Positions 1-10,175 of a DNA stretch of 64,000 nt are shown here, in pieces. Location of the stretch: positions 34,299,747 through 34,363,746 of the forward strand of contig CM068370.1 of the NCBI GenBank assembly GCA_034769895.1, given 5' to 3'. Numbering within the stretch: the first letter of the stretch is position 1; each line of letters starts with the position of its first letter. Position numbers and translations under genes: made by a program. The DNA is from Magicicada septendecula (Eukaryota; Arthropoda; Insecta; Hemiptera; Cicadidae). Below the pieces are notes generated by a model. That model was not told where the DNA came from. It worked only from the letters and a program-made list of their open reading frames with translations, and searched no databases.

Positions 1-259
1 ATTTACTCCCAACTTCCAATTCCTACTTCTTCTTTCCAAGTGATTTAATAACTCTCGTCCTTTCATATTTTGTTTTCTATACATTTCATTTTTTACACAT
101 TTCTTCTATTTTTACTCAGTACCCAAGAACACAGTTTTCCGTCTGTCAAATTCAGCAAGTACAGGAGGGCTTTCCCAGTTCCTTTTTGAGCGACACGAGT
201 TCTCAGTGTAACTCGACCGTTAGGAATTTGTCTGGCTGTCTATCTGTCTGAAAATCTGG
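1..259. other. AT-rich sequence without recognised feature
   Basis: I see no coding or structural signal here. The stretch is the left flank of the hAT element at 268-1334. The sequence just before it (a run of tctgtctg-like triplets followed by an aatctgggg context) resumes directly after 1342, as expected for an interrupted older sequence. Confidence 0.5.
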
Positions 260-267
260 GGAATGTC

Positions 268-1334
268 CAGAGCCGGATTAAGGTATCTTGGCGCCTTAGG
301 CTAATTATATTTTATCGCCCCCTCTCACCTCCCATAGGCTACTCTTACGTTTATTTCCAAGGGGCTGAATGAAGCTTTAAACACCCTAAAATATATTTCT
401 TAGTTAGGAATATTTCAAATATCTTACTGTTTTTGGAAATACTCTCAAGAATTGAAAACTGAGGTTATTTTTCAGAGATTGTTTTAGAGTTACACCCTCA
501 ACCATTTGTAGTTTCCATGGCTTTTATAAAAAAAAAATCAACTAAGTAGTTACAGAATTATAACAGTTTTATTACGGGTACATTTAACATCATTTACCCA
601 AAGAAGACAATCAGTTCAGCATCTTGTGGATTTGTTAAGTCTCATGTAAAGTTCAAACTAGATTCTTTTTTCTCGCTTTAGATTGAGCAAAAGTTTTAAT
701 CACCTCACTGAAATCAAGTCCTTGCAGAAAGTCACTTTCAATGAACAAGAGGGCTACACTGGTCAGTTTATCCTGGCACAAATTTGAGCGTAAATAATTC
801 TTCACCTCCTTCAAAGATGAAAAAAATCTTTTGCTACTGCAGTTAGTAACGGGCATAGTCACTAAGTAAAATGCGCAAAGCTATCTCAACATTAGGAAAC
901 ATTCTAAGTTAAGCGTTTTCAAAAAATTCAACGGTGGTTTTGCTTCAGATCGCTTTTTCTTCTTTTCTTTTCCTTATTGTTCTGGGTTGACAGGTCCATA
1001 ATCTTTAAAAACAGAGCTAAATGCACACACTTGAAATGTCTGTTCCAAGTCAACAGCATAATTTTCTAGAAGGTTTTTGTCTTATTATGTCATTATTTAG
1101 TTCAGAAAGTTCAGGTAATTTCCATAAGAACCCAAACTTGTCATGTATATCACACGTATACCTCGAAAACAGGCGCCTGTGTTCAAAATGAACTTAAAAT
1201 TTTATCCTTGTAATTTATTACCAATTATACATTTAGCTGTAAAATTTTATTATTTTTTAGCTAAAATTTTGCGCCCCCCAAAGTGCCGCGACCTAGGCTA
1301 CAGCCTAGTCAGGTTATTGATTAATCCGACCCTG
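268..1334 (-). mobile_element. hAT DNA transposon, internally deleted, complete with ends and target duplication
   Basis: The left end reads CAGAGCCGGATTAAG and the right end, read on the other strand, CAGGGTCGGATTAAT. These are imperfect terminal inverted repeats starting with CAG(A/G)G, as is typical of hAT elements. The identical 8-mer ggaatgtc lies immediately outside both ends (260-267 and 1335-1342), the 8-bp target duplication of the superfamily. The element is 1,067 bp, far shorter than an autonomous hAT of about 3-4 kb, and keeps only the transposase C-terminus on the minus strand. It cannot encode its own transposase, so it was mobilised in trans or deleted after insertion. Confidence 0.88.
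653..862 (-). pseudogene. hAT transposase C-terminal dimerisation domain remnant (ZMYM1-like)
   Basis: A 69-residue open frame contains PVTNCSSKRFFSSLKEVKNY followed by LRSNLCQDKLTSVALLFIES. This is the hallmark of the hAT family C-terminal dimerisation region (P-x-S/T-x-x-x-E/K-R-x-F-S-x-L-K-x-I-K-x-x-L-R). The highly conserved E of ASCERSFS is K here. The N-terminal zinc finger and the DDE catalytic core are absent. The remnant lies inside the element at 268-1334 in the orientation expected for a gene starting at its right end. It is non-functional as transposase but diagnoses the superfamily. Confidence 0.82.
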
Positions 1335-1342
1335 GGAATGTC

Positions 1343-2417
1343 TCACGATTACTTTCAAACGCATCAACCGATTTTCGAAAAATGCGGAGCACATTTAATT
1401 TAAGACATAAGCAACATTTTTTGTGGTTCGCATATCTGATGAGGATGGGAGGCGAAAAATATCTAAGAGCGTGGTAACAATGAATCACGCAATAGAAGCC
1501 GATGAGGTAAACTACAACTAAAAATGATGTAAATATGAAAACGTATGAGAACGTAAATTATGAAAACGTAAATATTAATAACTTTATTTATGTTTATCAT
1601 TTAAGTACATACCATACTTTGATGACAAAACATCAAATCAGAAGATTTTTTTGAAATCAATCTGGACCCATTCAATCGGAATTTAAAGGTATTATTTCTG
1701 CGAATATATCTCTGCTTCTAGTAACGAAAGGGAATCGGAGATATTAAGGACTCAGAGGTGGGATTCGCTTGTAAATTCAAAGCAACGTAGCCTGAAGGAA
1801 CGTTATCAAATATAAGGACACGTGTGCGCGCGTGTTTCAATACAAATAAAACAGACAGAGAAACGTTCTGTCTTCGCGCTCGAGGCTACAATATTTCAGA
1901 TATTTACACTCAGACAAATATTCTGTTGACATCCGGCGGAAAAAGTGTGTCGGAGTTAACACAGAATTTTTGTGTGAAGTCCTTGAAGCGGTGAACTGCG
2001 TTCGGAAACAGCATTCCAGCATCAAAATAATAGGTCGTTACAATGTCGTTTATGGTGTAAAGGCACTTTACTTACCTGCGAAATAATTTTGTTTATACGT
2101 CGTGTATCTGACGAATAATTATGGTTACGGGTTAATGCGTGGTTGCTTTGGTTATTGCGAATAATCGTACTGTTTATATATAAAATAAATAAGAACTGTT
2201 ATAGTAACATAAGCAAATTCTCAATTAACATCGAAGTTGCAATTTAAGAAGGGTCAACAAAGGACAAAGTGCTATCCGACAACTAAATCCTCTCTTTTGG
2301 GAAAACACTGCATAAGAAAGCAACAAAAACACTTATGCAGAAACTATAATACAGAGTATAACGTGACGCTGTAGGGATCGGAAGATTGATAGACCTACAT
2401 CCATAAGGCAAATATAT
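1343..2417. other. No gene recognised
   Basis: About 1.1 kb of AT-rich sequence without a credible coding region. Small frames (for example 1837-2025 minus) show no family resemblance. The first bases continue the sequence broken by the hAT insertion at 268. Confidence 0.5.
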
Positions 2418-2813
2418 TGTCACGACAATGACGTAACACTCTTGATTTTTCGAGAGTGTCGTTCTACACGCTTCTCGACTAGCCCAGCATGCGGCGTCTG
2501 TGTCAAGCCCGTCCACTCACGTAGCACTCCAGACTGTTATAGCGCATGTAACTTGCAAATTATGCTGGCACGCCGTCAAAAGAATGGAAAATTATTCTGG
2601 TACTTCTGCGAGCTATATATAAGCAACAGCGGCCGGCTTAGAAGTTTGTTACACTTGGTGAGACTGTAGAGTGCGGATCAAGTGATGATTGTTGTGGATT
2701 AGTGGAAAGTGATTATTGTGTTATAATCAGTGCGGAACTCTAACAGTTGACATTATTACTGCGTGTGGACAAATTTAACTTGAATTATTATATGAGAGTA
2801 CCTTGTCGATTCA
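2418..2813 (+). repeat. LTR-like repeat, copy A (3' truncated)
   Basis: First of six copies in this window of one repeat family. It starts TGTCACGACAATGACGTAAC, has a TATA box (tatatataa, about 2614-2622) followed by a conserved cggccggcttag, and continues through tagagtgcggatcaagtga. Copy B (3158-3675) and copy E show that complete copies end in ...CTGTACA. TG...CA ends, a single central TATA box and about 0.5 kb length fit a solo LTR. No flanking gag/pol is present, so the retrotransposon type is not determined. Copy A loses homology near 2813. Confidence 0.6.
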
Positions 2814-3157
2814 TTCGTGCGATGTCTCCTTACTTTGAGCCACTTGGAAACATCCTCGTTCGTCTCGAATGCATCCGTCAGACTCTTTTCTCTCCCAAGC
2901 AGTAAGTGCATAACATTTTTCTGTCATCCACAGTAAAATAAATAGACTCGAACATTATTTCCCTATTTCGTCGAAACCATGTCGGTTACAGACGCCTGTT
3001 ACTCGCTTCCTGGCCTCATCATATTTCATTTGTACTTAACAAACTTAAAAAATACATTCGTAATACTATTGCTGTTGCCGTTAAGTGCTTCGCTAAAGTT
3101 GCGCAGATATCGTTAGCATTTTTTTAACATGACCAGGGCAATCAAACACTATAGTAC
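2814..3157. other. Spacer between two LTR-like copies
   Basis: No coding signal. It separates two direct copies of the same LTR-like repeat by about 0.34 kb, too little for a retrotransposon interior. Confidence 0.5.
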
Positions 3158-3675
3158 TACAACAATTACATAACGCTCTCGAAAAGAAGAGAGTGTCGTA
3201 CTACACGTTTCACGGCTACCCGAGCAGGTGCAGTGTCTCGGTCAAGGCCGTGCAGTTCTTCCTCTATACTCCTCTAGACTGTTCGAGTACTTGTAACTAC
3301 ACAGATTATGTTGGCGCGCGGCCAGGAATATGGAAAATTATTCTATAACATCTACAAGATCAATATAAGCGTATACGGCCGGCTTAGTTAGTTAGACTTG
3401 GCGATGTATTGTACAGTGCGGATGAAGTGATTGTTGCGGATTACTGGAAAGTGATGATTGTGTTATTGTTACCTATGTTATGAGCTGAGTCTATTATTAT
3501 GTATTGACGATTGTTAGAGCTGAAATCTAATAGGTGGCATTATTATTGCGTGTGGAGAAATTTAAATAGAATTATTGTATGAAAGTACCTTGTTAGTTTC
3601 AAATTGTTATTTGTGACTAATTAAAGCTGGTAATTAGTGACTTCATTTGTGTCTGTATTTTATTTTCACTGTACA
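3158..3675 (+). repeat. LTR-like repeat, copy B (near full length)
   Basis: Homologous to copy A along its length, including the palindromic U3-like start (cgctctcgaaaagaagagag), the tataagc box near 3364, cggccggcttag, and the late segment ending cactgtaca at 3675. At about 518 bp this is the most complete copy here and gives the family structure: U3 with an inverted-repeat start, TATA box, putative R/U5 and a terminal CA. The precise start is inferred by comparison with copies A, C and F. Confidence 0.6.
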
Positions 3676-4120
3676 ATACGACGACACGGAGTGAGCGTCG
3701 TAGGAGCAGGAGCAGTGTCCCAACACGAACGTACAGAATTTCGTTTGTTATTGTCAGCTCTATAAATAGCACCACTAACACCATGATCACTACCACGTCA
3801 CCACTAACACCATCACATCATCATCATGATGATCGTCGTCTTCGTTATGGTCATCATCATAACTGTCGTCTGGAGCAGTCTAATAAGTACAGGAATAATG
3901 ACCAAAATTGCCAAAAGGGAGTGTGCAGTAAACGGTATGATCTTGTATATAGGGCGAAACGTGGAAAGAATCCCAGAATACATCTTCAGTGAGAAGAGAC
4001 CTGATTAGATCTAGAACGTGATGAGGATCGATTTGTGAAGACATTAACAGGCCCAAGATGTATTCCGTACAGCGGACAAGTAAAAAATAAGAAGTTAAAA
4101 CAGCGTATGTCTGTCGAAAA
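3676..4120. other. Low-complexity CAC/CAT-rich stretch, no gene
   Basis: Around 3765-3870 the sequence is rich in accac/catcat triplets, which produces histidine-rich spurious frames in both phases. I see no conserved coding or structural element. Confidence 0.5.
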
Positions 4121-4326
4121 CATTATTTTGCCGGGTTGTCAGGCCGCGGTCATTCGTTTGTGTTTGCAGGCGTTTCGACCCCACCGTCGGAGACCATCTT
4201 CATTGTTGGAAGTAATTGGCACGGTGTCCGCCAATTCACACCAGTGGTAAGAGAGGGAATGAGGTGGGACCGAAACGTATGTGAACACAAACGATGGACC
4301 ACGACCCAACAGCCCGGCAAACAATG
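4121..4326. repeat. Foldback / MITE-like inverted repeat
   Basis: The left arm (about 4121-4193, containing ttgccgggttgtc and tcgtttgtgtttgca) is the reverse complement of the right arm (about 4255-4326, containing gacccaacagcccggcaa), with roughly 80 percent match by eye and a spacer of about 60 bp. The symmetric open frames on both strands are a by-product of this symmetry. It resembles a palindromic MITE, but no clear target duplication is visible, so the superfamily is unassigned. Confidence 0.6.
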
Positions 4327-4419
4327 TTGCAGCCCGCCGTCGAAAGCGTCAGAAAGTCTAAGCGTGTGTGTGGTTTTTATTAAAATAAGGACTACCTAAT
4401 GAGAGTAGACGTGTCGTCA

Positions 4420-5066
4420 GATATTGCAAGGGCTGGAAGTGCCATATGCTAACACAGCAAAGTATGTAGGTATGACGCTGGATACAAAGCTTAAATTGCA
4501 AAAGAGCATGTAAAAAAGTAGAAGGAGGAGCTCAACTTAAAATACAGAAAAATGTACTGGCTGTTAGGGAGAAACTCGCACTGACAGTTGCAAACAAACT
4601 GCTGTTGTACAAACAAGTTCTGAAGCCTGTGTGGACTTAGGGAATTCAGCTGTGGGGCTGTACAAAGGAAACAAACTTAGAAAAGATACAAACCTTTCAG
4701 AACAAAGTACTCAGAAGCATAGTGAATGCCCCTTGGTATATATAAGGAACGGCAACCTACATAGAGACCTCAATGTAAAATATGTGAGCGAAATAATAAC
4801 ATATACAGTCAAACATGATCAGAGGATTCAGATCCACGATAACCCAATAATGCGACACGTGGTGGAAGAAGCTCCACACCTCCGCAGGCGACTCAAAAGA
4901 CAGAAGCCACATGATCTGGTGTCGCAATAGAAAGCAACTAACATGTGCAGACAAAACTGTACGTGTGAAAAAGACAGAATACTCTCGGGATTAGCCACTG
5001 GTCTTCACCCCATCACCCGTGAAGGAAGCACGAAGGAGAAGCTGCTGGATGAGCTTGCTCAGTTGT
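4420..5066 (+). pseudogene. Jockey-like non-LTR retrotransposon, 3' end of reverse transcriptase ORF
   Basis: Translating across frames gives YANTAKYVGMTLDTKLK, then a MYWLLGRNS segment, VANKLLLYKQVLKPVWT, IQLWG and PWYIRNGNLHRDLNVKYVSE. This is the region C-terminal to the RT palm in Jockey elements and aligns by eye with the same part of the complete Jockey at 17684-22254 (NIYWLIGRQS, NKLLIYKVVLKPVWTYGIQL). Several frameshifts and stops interrupt it, and only the last 0.65 kb is kept, as in a 5'-truncated copy. It abuts an oppositely oriented RTE-like 3' tail at 5067. Confidence 0.82.
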
Positions 5067-5400
5067 AGCATTATTATTATTATTCAAATGGTATAGCATA
5101 GGTCTTCAAATAGTAAAAGCTCTCCAAGTTGTCCTATCGCATGCCAGTCTTTTCGTTTCTTCGTAACACCCTCTGATTTTAATGCTATCTATTAACTTCA
5201 TACTTCTACGCCCTTTTCTTTTTCTCCTTCTATGACACCCTTCATGGCAGTTGTAACCAAGCTGTCTCTTCTTAAACAATGACCTAACCGATTCCTTTTC
5301 CTATTTTCTATTATCTTCAGGATTCTTCTCTGTTCCCCTATTCTTCTTAAAACTTCATCATTCCTTACTTTATCAACCCACCTCACTTTTTTTAGCATTA
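5067..5400 (-). pseudogene. RTE-like non-LTR retrotransposon 3' fragment with (ATT)n tail
   Basis: The minus-strand frame reads KVRWVDKVRNDEVLRRIGEQ followed by RRILKIIENRKRNRLGHCLR. This is the cysteine-poor tail that follows RT in endonuclease-RT elements common in insect genomes (RN.VL.R.GE...L..I..RK.NWLGH.LRR). The 3' end carries an (ATT)5 run at 5068-5085, the same tail seen in the copy at 10522-11206. It is truncated at its 5' side near 5400. Confidence 0.78.
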
Positions 5401-6285
5401 AGGGAGGTGTTTTTAGTGGGTTAAAATCCCACACTACTAGGAACTACGGGGTTCCTAGCATCTATACAGATTTTCACGTACCCTCGAAAAAAAAGGTATT
5501 ACAAATAAACATCAAACTACTGCACAAATGTCTTTATAAAACTGCGAGGTAAACAAGTGAAGCAGAATTACGGGCCGCTCAGAATTTTAGACGGAGCGAA
5601 CATAATTTCACGGAACTAATTTACATCGGGTTTTCCTTAAATAATAACAGACAAGTACTTGTTATTTTGGTGAAGTATGTGTTGAAATTAGCGACTAGTT
5701 AAAGCGCGACTGTTCGCTAAAAGTGGTTTTGTTAAGTGAAGCGCAAAAAAGTGCGTTACGCGTCTCCGGAAATTATACAGCAGCACTACAGCACTACAAC
5801 ACGTACTACGGTGACGCGAAATATGATTTTTTGTCCCGAGAGGCAAACAACTCATGTTTGTCTCTTTGTGCGCGCGCGAGCGAAACTGGTTTCTGCGTTT
5901 CGTGACGCCAAACATATAATTTTGTAGTTAATATGAATTTTGAAACGTAGATAACAAGTAGGAACTAGATGTGTCTATTATATACGGCATCAAGTAGTTA
6001 TTATAAAAAATTGTTTTTCTTCTCTTGTTGTTTTCAATCTAGTGTTTATTCTACGGCTCCTGTAAATTTCCGTATCACTTTTGAAGAAAACATTTGATAC
6101 ATTAAATGAATCATGACTTGAAACTGGCTGCTTCCAGTTTTTGTTCCCCCGACGACAAAAGGTTCCGCACATAACCAAAATAAACGTTTTTAAAAACTTC
6201 ATCATCTTAACAACCACTTTTGAGGGACCAGTTTTCCAATTATTCTTCAGCGATGTCTCTCCAGAGCAAATGGAAAGTTTTCTGT
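5401..6285. other. No gene recognised
   Basis: About 0.9 kb of unassigned sequence. Overlapping short frames at 5688-5927 on both strands share no family motif. I see nothing that supports a gene or a mobile element. Confidence 0.5.
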
Positions 6286-6868
6286 AACTCATTTCTTATC
6301 AAGGCCATCCCTCTAGGTCTTAACCCATGGCCCCCACGTCTTTCCTGGGGCCCGTATGCGAGACCATCTTCCGGCCTCTTCACCGTACAAAAACCCCTCT
6401 TCTTTTAAAGCCTTTTTCTTATTATGCAAACATATTACTTGTGGGTCTAAAAACATTTTTCTGTACACAGGCTAACAATAAAAATACTAGACCCTGAGAG
6501 CGACAATCTTGTAGTGGGTTGTTATGGCTATCTAAACAGGAAACAACCTTGTTGGCAATCGCCTCTCCTGTTTTGCTGGTCTTAAAATACCGTGGTCTTT
6601 TGTGTTTATACTAACCAATTTACTATATTTGTTGCTTTATCATTATCAACGTGATTTATTTAGATTTCTCTTTATATATAAAAGAAAATAATAAAAATAA
6701 TAAGCTCTAAAACAATTTTCAACCACAGTTTTACTTAAATCGGTCACATTTTAAAGTCACTGTCTATAAATGTTGTTGATTTTGACTTTTTTCCACTGCC
6801 CCGGGCCCCTATTCCACGGCATACGCTGGTCTCCCTTGTGGGGGCCATGCCTTAACCCCTAATTTTTT
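6286..6868. repeat. Possible degenerate element with GC-rich inverted ends
   Basis: ATGGCCCCCAC near 6330 recurs inverted near 6840 (gtgggggccat). Both ends also carry GGGGCCCG and GTATGC in a locally shuffled order, and the interior is AT-rich. This suggests an old element with inverted ends, but the arms do not align continuously and no target duplication is evident. Confidence 0.3.
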
Positions 6869-6933
6869 GAAGCCATTTAATCGAAGAGAACTTACTAATG
6901 AACGCAGAATTTATAATTATCGCCTATCAAGAG

Positions 6934-7203
6934 CTAGGCGCGTGGTAGAAAATGCATTTTGTATATTAGCAATTTAGAATTTTTCTTATGTAGCCCCCAC
7001 TCCGTTTTGTACCGGGAGATTTTCTCATTTAAGCTTTCAGCTATGCCTAGTTCCATTCTAATATGACCATTTCTGATAAGACCTCTCCTGGTACAACCCT
7101 TTACAGCCCTTAAAAACGTCATTTCCGCTCCTTGTATTCTAGATATATCTTTGACCTTTCTAATCCAAGTCTCATTACCATACAGTAGTTGAGGTATGGC
7201 CAC
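6934..7203 (-). pseudogene. RTE-like reverse transcriptase C-terminal fragment
   Basis: The frame reads MAIPQLLYGNETWIRKVKDI, RIQGAEMTFLRAVKGCTRRG and LNEKISRYKTEW. It matches the P-T-L-L-Y-G-S/C-E-T-W...I..AEM.FLR.VKG..R segment that follows the RT domain in RTE-like elements, also present at 9824, 29160, 33562 and 44887. The catalytic domain is missing. The frame is open but short. Confidence 0.78.
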
Positions 7204-7589
7204 ACATTATAATATTTCAATTGGGTCTCTTTCCTTGTTTTATTTTTAAGTATTTAATGATACATACACAAATTAAACTAAATGTTCTATTTAAACTGAA
7301 GGTTGTTTAAACTAAAGTGAGGCTAAATGTTGGTAAAAGGTCTCGGAGGTTGTGTACAATGCCATTAGCATACAGCGGTACAACTGTGAGACATGTCTAC
7401 TGTTTTCTGACGAATGAGTCAGAGGTTCGAGGAATCGAACTCAGCTCTGCCAACAAATCCTCGAAGACATGTGTCGCGCCCTGGGTACATGGCGTGCAAT
7501 GGATTTACGTTATGTAGCAGACGAGAGAGGGTGAAAAAGCGAGTTTCCGGCGCCTATTATTAACTGGAACATATCGGCTAAGAGAAGAT
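7204..7589. other. No gene recognised
   Basis: AT-rich in its first 100 bases, then mixed. No motif in any frame matches a family I know. Confidence 0.5.
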
Positions 7590-7850
7590 CACAATGGCGG
7601 TGAAGGCGGAGAAGAGTAACTTTGGTACAGCGGTTCCGGTAAAGGTGACAGCCCAGCTCTTAGGGTAAAGATAGAGCCCCTGTCAGGGAATGGTAAAGCT
7701 GCTGCCTTGCAGTCACGTGTTGGGTCACCAAAGGTTAAAGGAACAAAATCTTGTTAACAAATTTCCTGGTCCTCCAGGTTGGGGGTTGTACGATGGGCTG
7801 GTAACCCATTCACGTCAAAGTTAATATTCTCATAAGACTCAAAAGAAAGA
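7590..7850 (+). repeat. Possible 5' region of an RTE-like element
   Basis: The segment with gccttgcagtcacgtg, followed by cctccaggttggg and gatgggctggtaaccc, resembles the non-coding sequence that precedes the endonuclease domain in insect RTE-like elements. No endonuclease reading frame follows, so the identification rests on general resemblance only. Confidence 0.3.
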
Positions 7851-8428
7851 ATAACTGAAGTAAAATAACTAATAAATTAAAAAAATGAAATTATTATTAA
7901 CAAATTTTGTCATATATCCCGAAATGTATTTATTTACATTAAACAGACTGTACAAAACTATTTATCTTAGTAAATCTGCATTTTGATTCTTCAGCTCGAA
8001 CGAAACTGCTGTGGAGATTTCATGGAAACAAGATTTGCTCGTCAAAAGTCAATAGAAATTTGCATAAGCAATGAATAATAAACAGATCTGAAGATAAACC
8101 GCGTTTCAGCAGATAAAGGAGGTGACAGGTGAGGAGTTCGCCTTGACTGATTGCTTTCTTTGAAGACGTTGATTGAAATTTCAGATTTAAAACATTTAAC
8201 GTACCCCTTAGTAAACGCAAATATTTTAATAACAGCACAATAAGTTGGGTTTAAATTTTAAGGATCTGTGTACTTTCCAATACCACTTAGATATTTTACA
8301 CTGTCGTCAACATTACTTATAATGGTTACTTGAGGTTAACGATAGTAAAATTGTGCAACGATATAATTACAGCAACCTGTATACTGTTCTGTAATGTATT
8401 ACTAAGGCTAAAAATCATTGAATTAAAA
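7851..8428. other. AT-rich, no gene recognised
   Basis: Roughly 0.6 kb with runs of A and T. The ORF at 8020-8238 (minus) shows no recognisable motif. Confidence 0.5.
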
Positions 8429-9057
8429 CTAAGTGTAATTAATAAAAGCCAAAAGTTTAGAGTTTAATGACAAACACTGTGCTATAAAATTAATTAAAAA
8501 AAAAAAAAAAAACATACAGTTCCATGGGTTTACACTTTTTAAGAATTGTTCTATCACTGCCTGCTTCAAATCGATACACCGTTTTCTCGCTGCTAAAGAC
8601 TGAAGACGTTTAAGATTCATAAGCTGAATACAGTCTATCTCGTCGTCTGTTTCGGCCCACTTTAGAACAGTCTCAAATGCGTCAAAAGCTTTTGCTGCAG
8701 TCGGTGGTTTTGTATTAGTAGCAGTCTCGCCGTCATCATGAGAATCGGTTTCGTTTTCATTACGTTCGTTTAATGACTCAACTATCTCTTCATCGATTAG
8801 TAACTGAAAACCGGGATCGGCTTCATCCACCTTTACCCAATTCTTTGTTTACCGATTATAAGGCTGTATAGCTACAGCGTTTATTTATTACTGTACAGTA
8901 GTGTAATCATTTTTAGTTCAATGTTTTATGTTCACTAAATATCCAATACACGTGTCCAATACATTACTGTAAGGTACAGTACATAATTGTACTTTTTATT
9001 GAGTTTGGATAATAGATTGTTCGGTTAATGGATGTTCGGATAACCGATGCTCTACTG
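8429..9057 (-). pseudogene. Tigger/pogo DNA transposon remnant: 5' terminal repeat joined to transposase C-terminus
   Basis: Read on the minus strand, the fragment begins at 9057 with CAGTAGAGCATCGGTTATCC, the style of Tigger terminal repeat (CAGT.GA.C.TCGGTTATCCG). About 220 bp later a frame encodes DEADPGFQLLIDEEIVESLN, AFDAFETVLKWAE and LMNLKRLQSLAARKR, the acidic C-terminal tail of Tigger/jerky-like DDE transposases. The HTH, CENP-B and DDE domains are missing, so this is an internally deleted copy. The opposite terminal repeat was not found, and the poly-A run at 8495-8511 breaks the tail. Confidence 0.75.
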
Positions 9058-9631
9058 AATTTGAAACGGATCCCAAACTAGTGACTGTACGAATTATACA
9101 ATTTTACGCATCAAATTAAAGAAAGCGGTCAGTAAACTAACAGACACACAGAAAAACCACAAAAAGTAATCGAAATTACACTGTTTAAAAGAAGAATCGC
9201 TTTTTATTGTACATCGTGTTTATGATCCAGTAATATTTCGGCTTTTACTACATCCTATAATTGCCAACAGAAATTGGATTCAGCGTGACCGTATTTTCGA
9301 AACATTCAATAATAAAGAAAACGCATTCTGTGTATACATTCAGGAAGATGCGCGCGCGTGCGCCCTTATCTAACTTGCGTTCGTGTGTGTGGGTTATGTA
9401 TGTCCCCGAATTTATGTTATAGAACCAGTTCCGTCGGCAGGGTCGGGGAGATAAGCACATACGTTGGTTACGTCTTGAATCTCCATTAAGCTTACCATAA
9501 ATTTCTGTTAGGGATTGTGTATAAAGTAAAATTATTGCCCTTAAGGACGGCTATTCAAAACGTACCTCCGATGTTATAGTAATTACATTGTTTACGTTTT
9601 ACACTAAAGTCAAAGCCGGAATTAGGTAAAC
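9058..9631. repeat. Duplicated 575-bp sequence, copy 1
   Basis: Starts ttgaaacggatcccaaacta and runs to gtaaacttc. It is about 88-90 percent identical by eye to copy 2 (10176-11470, after removing the insertion there). No coding frame is conserved between the copies, so this is a non-coding repeat of unknown type. It starts directly at the Tigger end and is followed by an RTE fragment. Confidence 0.75.
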
Positions 9632-10175
9632 TTCATCATCATCATCATCATCTTCACGGATGAAACCAATGACGGTTTGTTCCGGTCTCAAATAGGCAAA
9701 GATTAGAGCTGGTCACTCCAGCGCTTCCTCGGACGCCCACACCTCTTCGTCCCCTCGGCCTATAGTTCCAGAGTTGTTTGGCGATGCGGCAGTCATACAT
9801 TCGGCAAAGATGTGCCCACCAATTCAGCCAATACTTAGCGATCCTGTCATAATATTCAATTCCTGCCGTATATCTGTGTTTCTTCTATGATCATGGAGAG
9901 CATACCCTGCCACGTGCCTGGGAAATCTCATTTCAGCCGCTTCGATGCGACAGGCCTGGTCTTTCGTTAAAGTCCAATTCTCATACCCATAAAGAAGTGT
10001 AGGAAGGGCCATCACCTTGTAGAATTTTCGGCGTGTTCCTTTACTTGCTGACTTAAGGGTTCGCTTAATGTTCCCGCACATAAGATTGAACTTATGCAAC
10101 TTATTCACAACGTCGTTGCATGCATTATAAGACACACGTTTTATATGAGAGTTAAAATATTCTAATAACATATTA
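9632..10175 (-). pseudogene. RTE-like retrotransposon 3' fragment with (CAT)n tail
   Basis: The plus-strand (cat)n run followed by cttcacggatgaaacc is the 3' end of an RTE-like family that also occurs at 22300 and 44732. The minus-strand frame (9824-10198) contains KFYKVMALPTLLYGYENWTL, RIEAAEMRFPRHVAGYALHD and RNTDIRQELNI, the post-RT region. It is 5' truncated with no RT palm. It sits exactly between the two copies of the 575-bp repeat. Confidence 0.8.

Noticed and set aside
2418-3675. LTR copies A and B as the two LTRs of one retrotransposon
   Set aside because: Only 0.34 kb separates them, with no primer-binding site, polypurine tract or coding sequence, and copy A is truncated.
3783-4008. 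Histidine-rich small protein
   Set aside because: Low-complexity CAC/CAT run open in two frames; no family resemblance.
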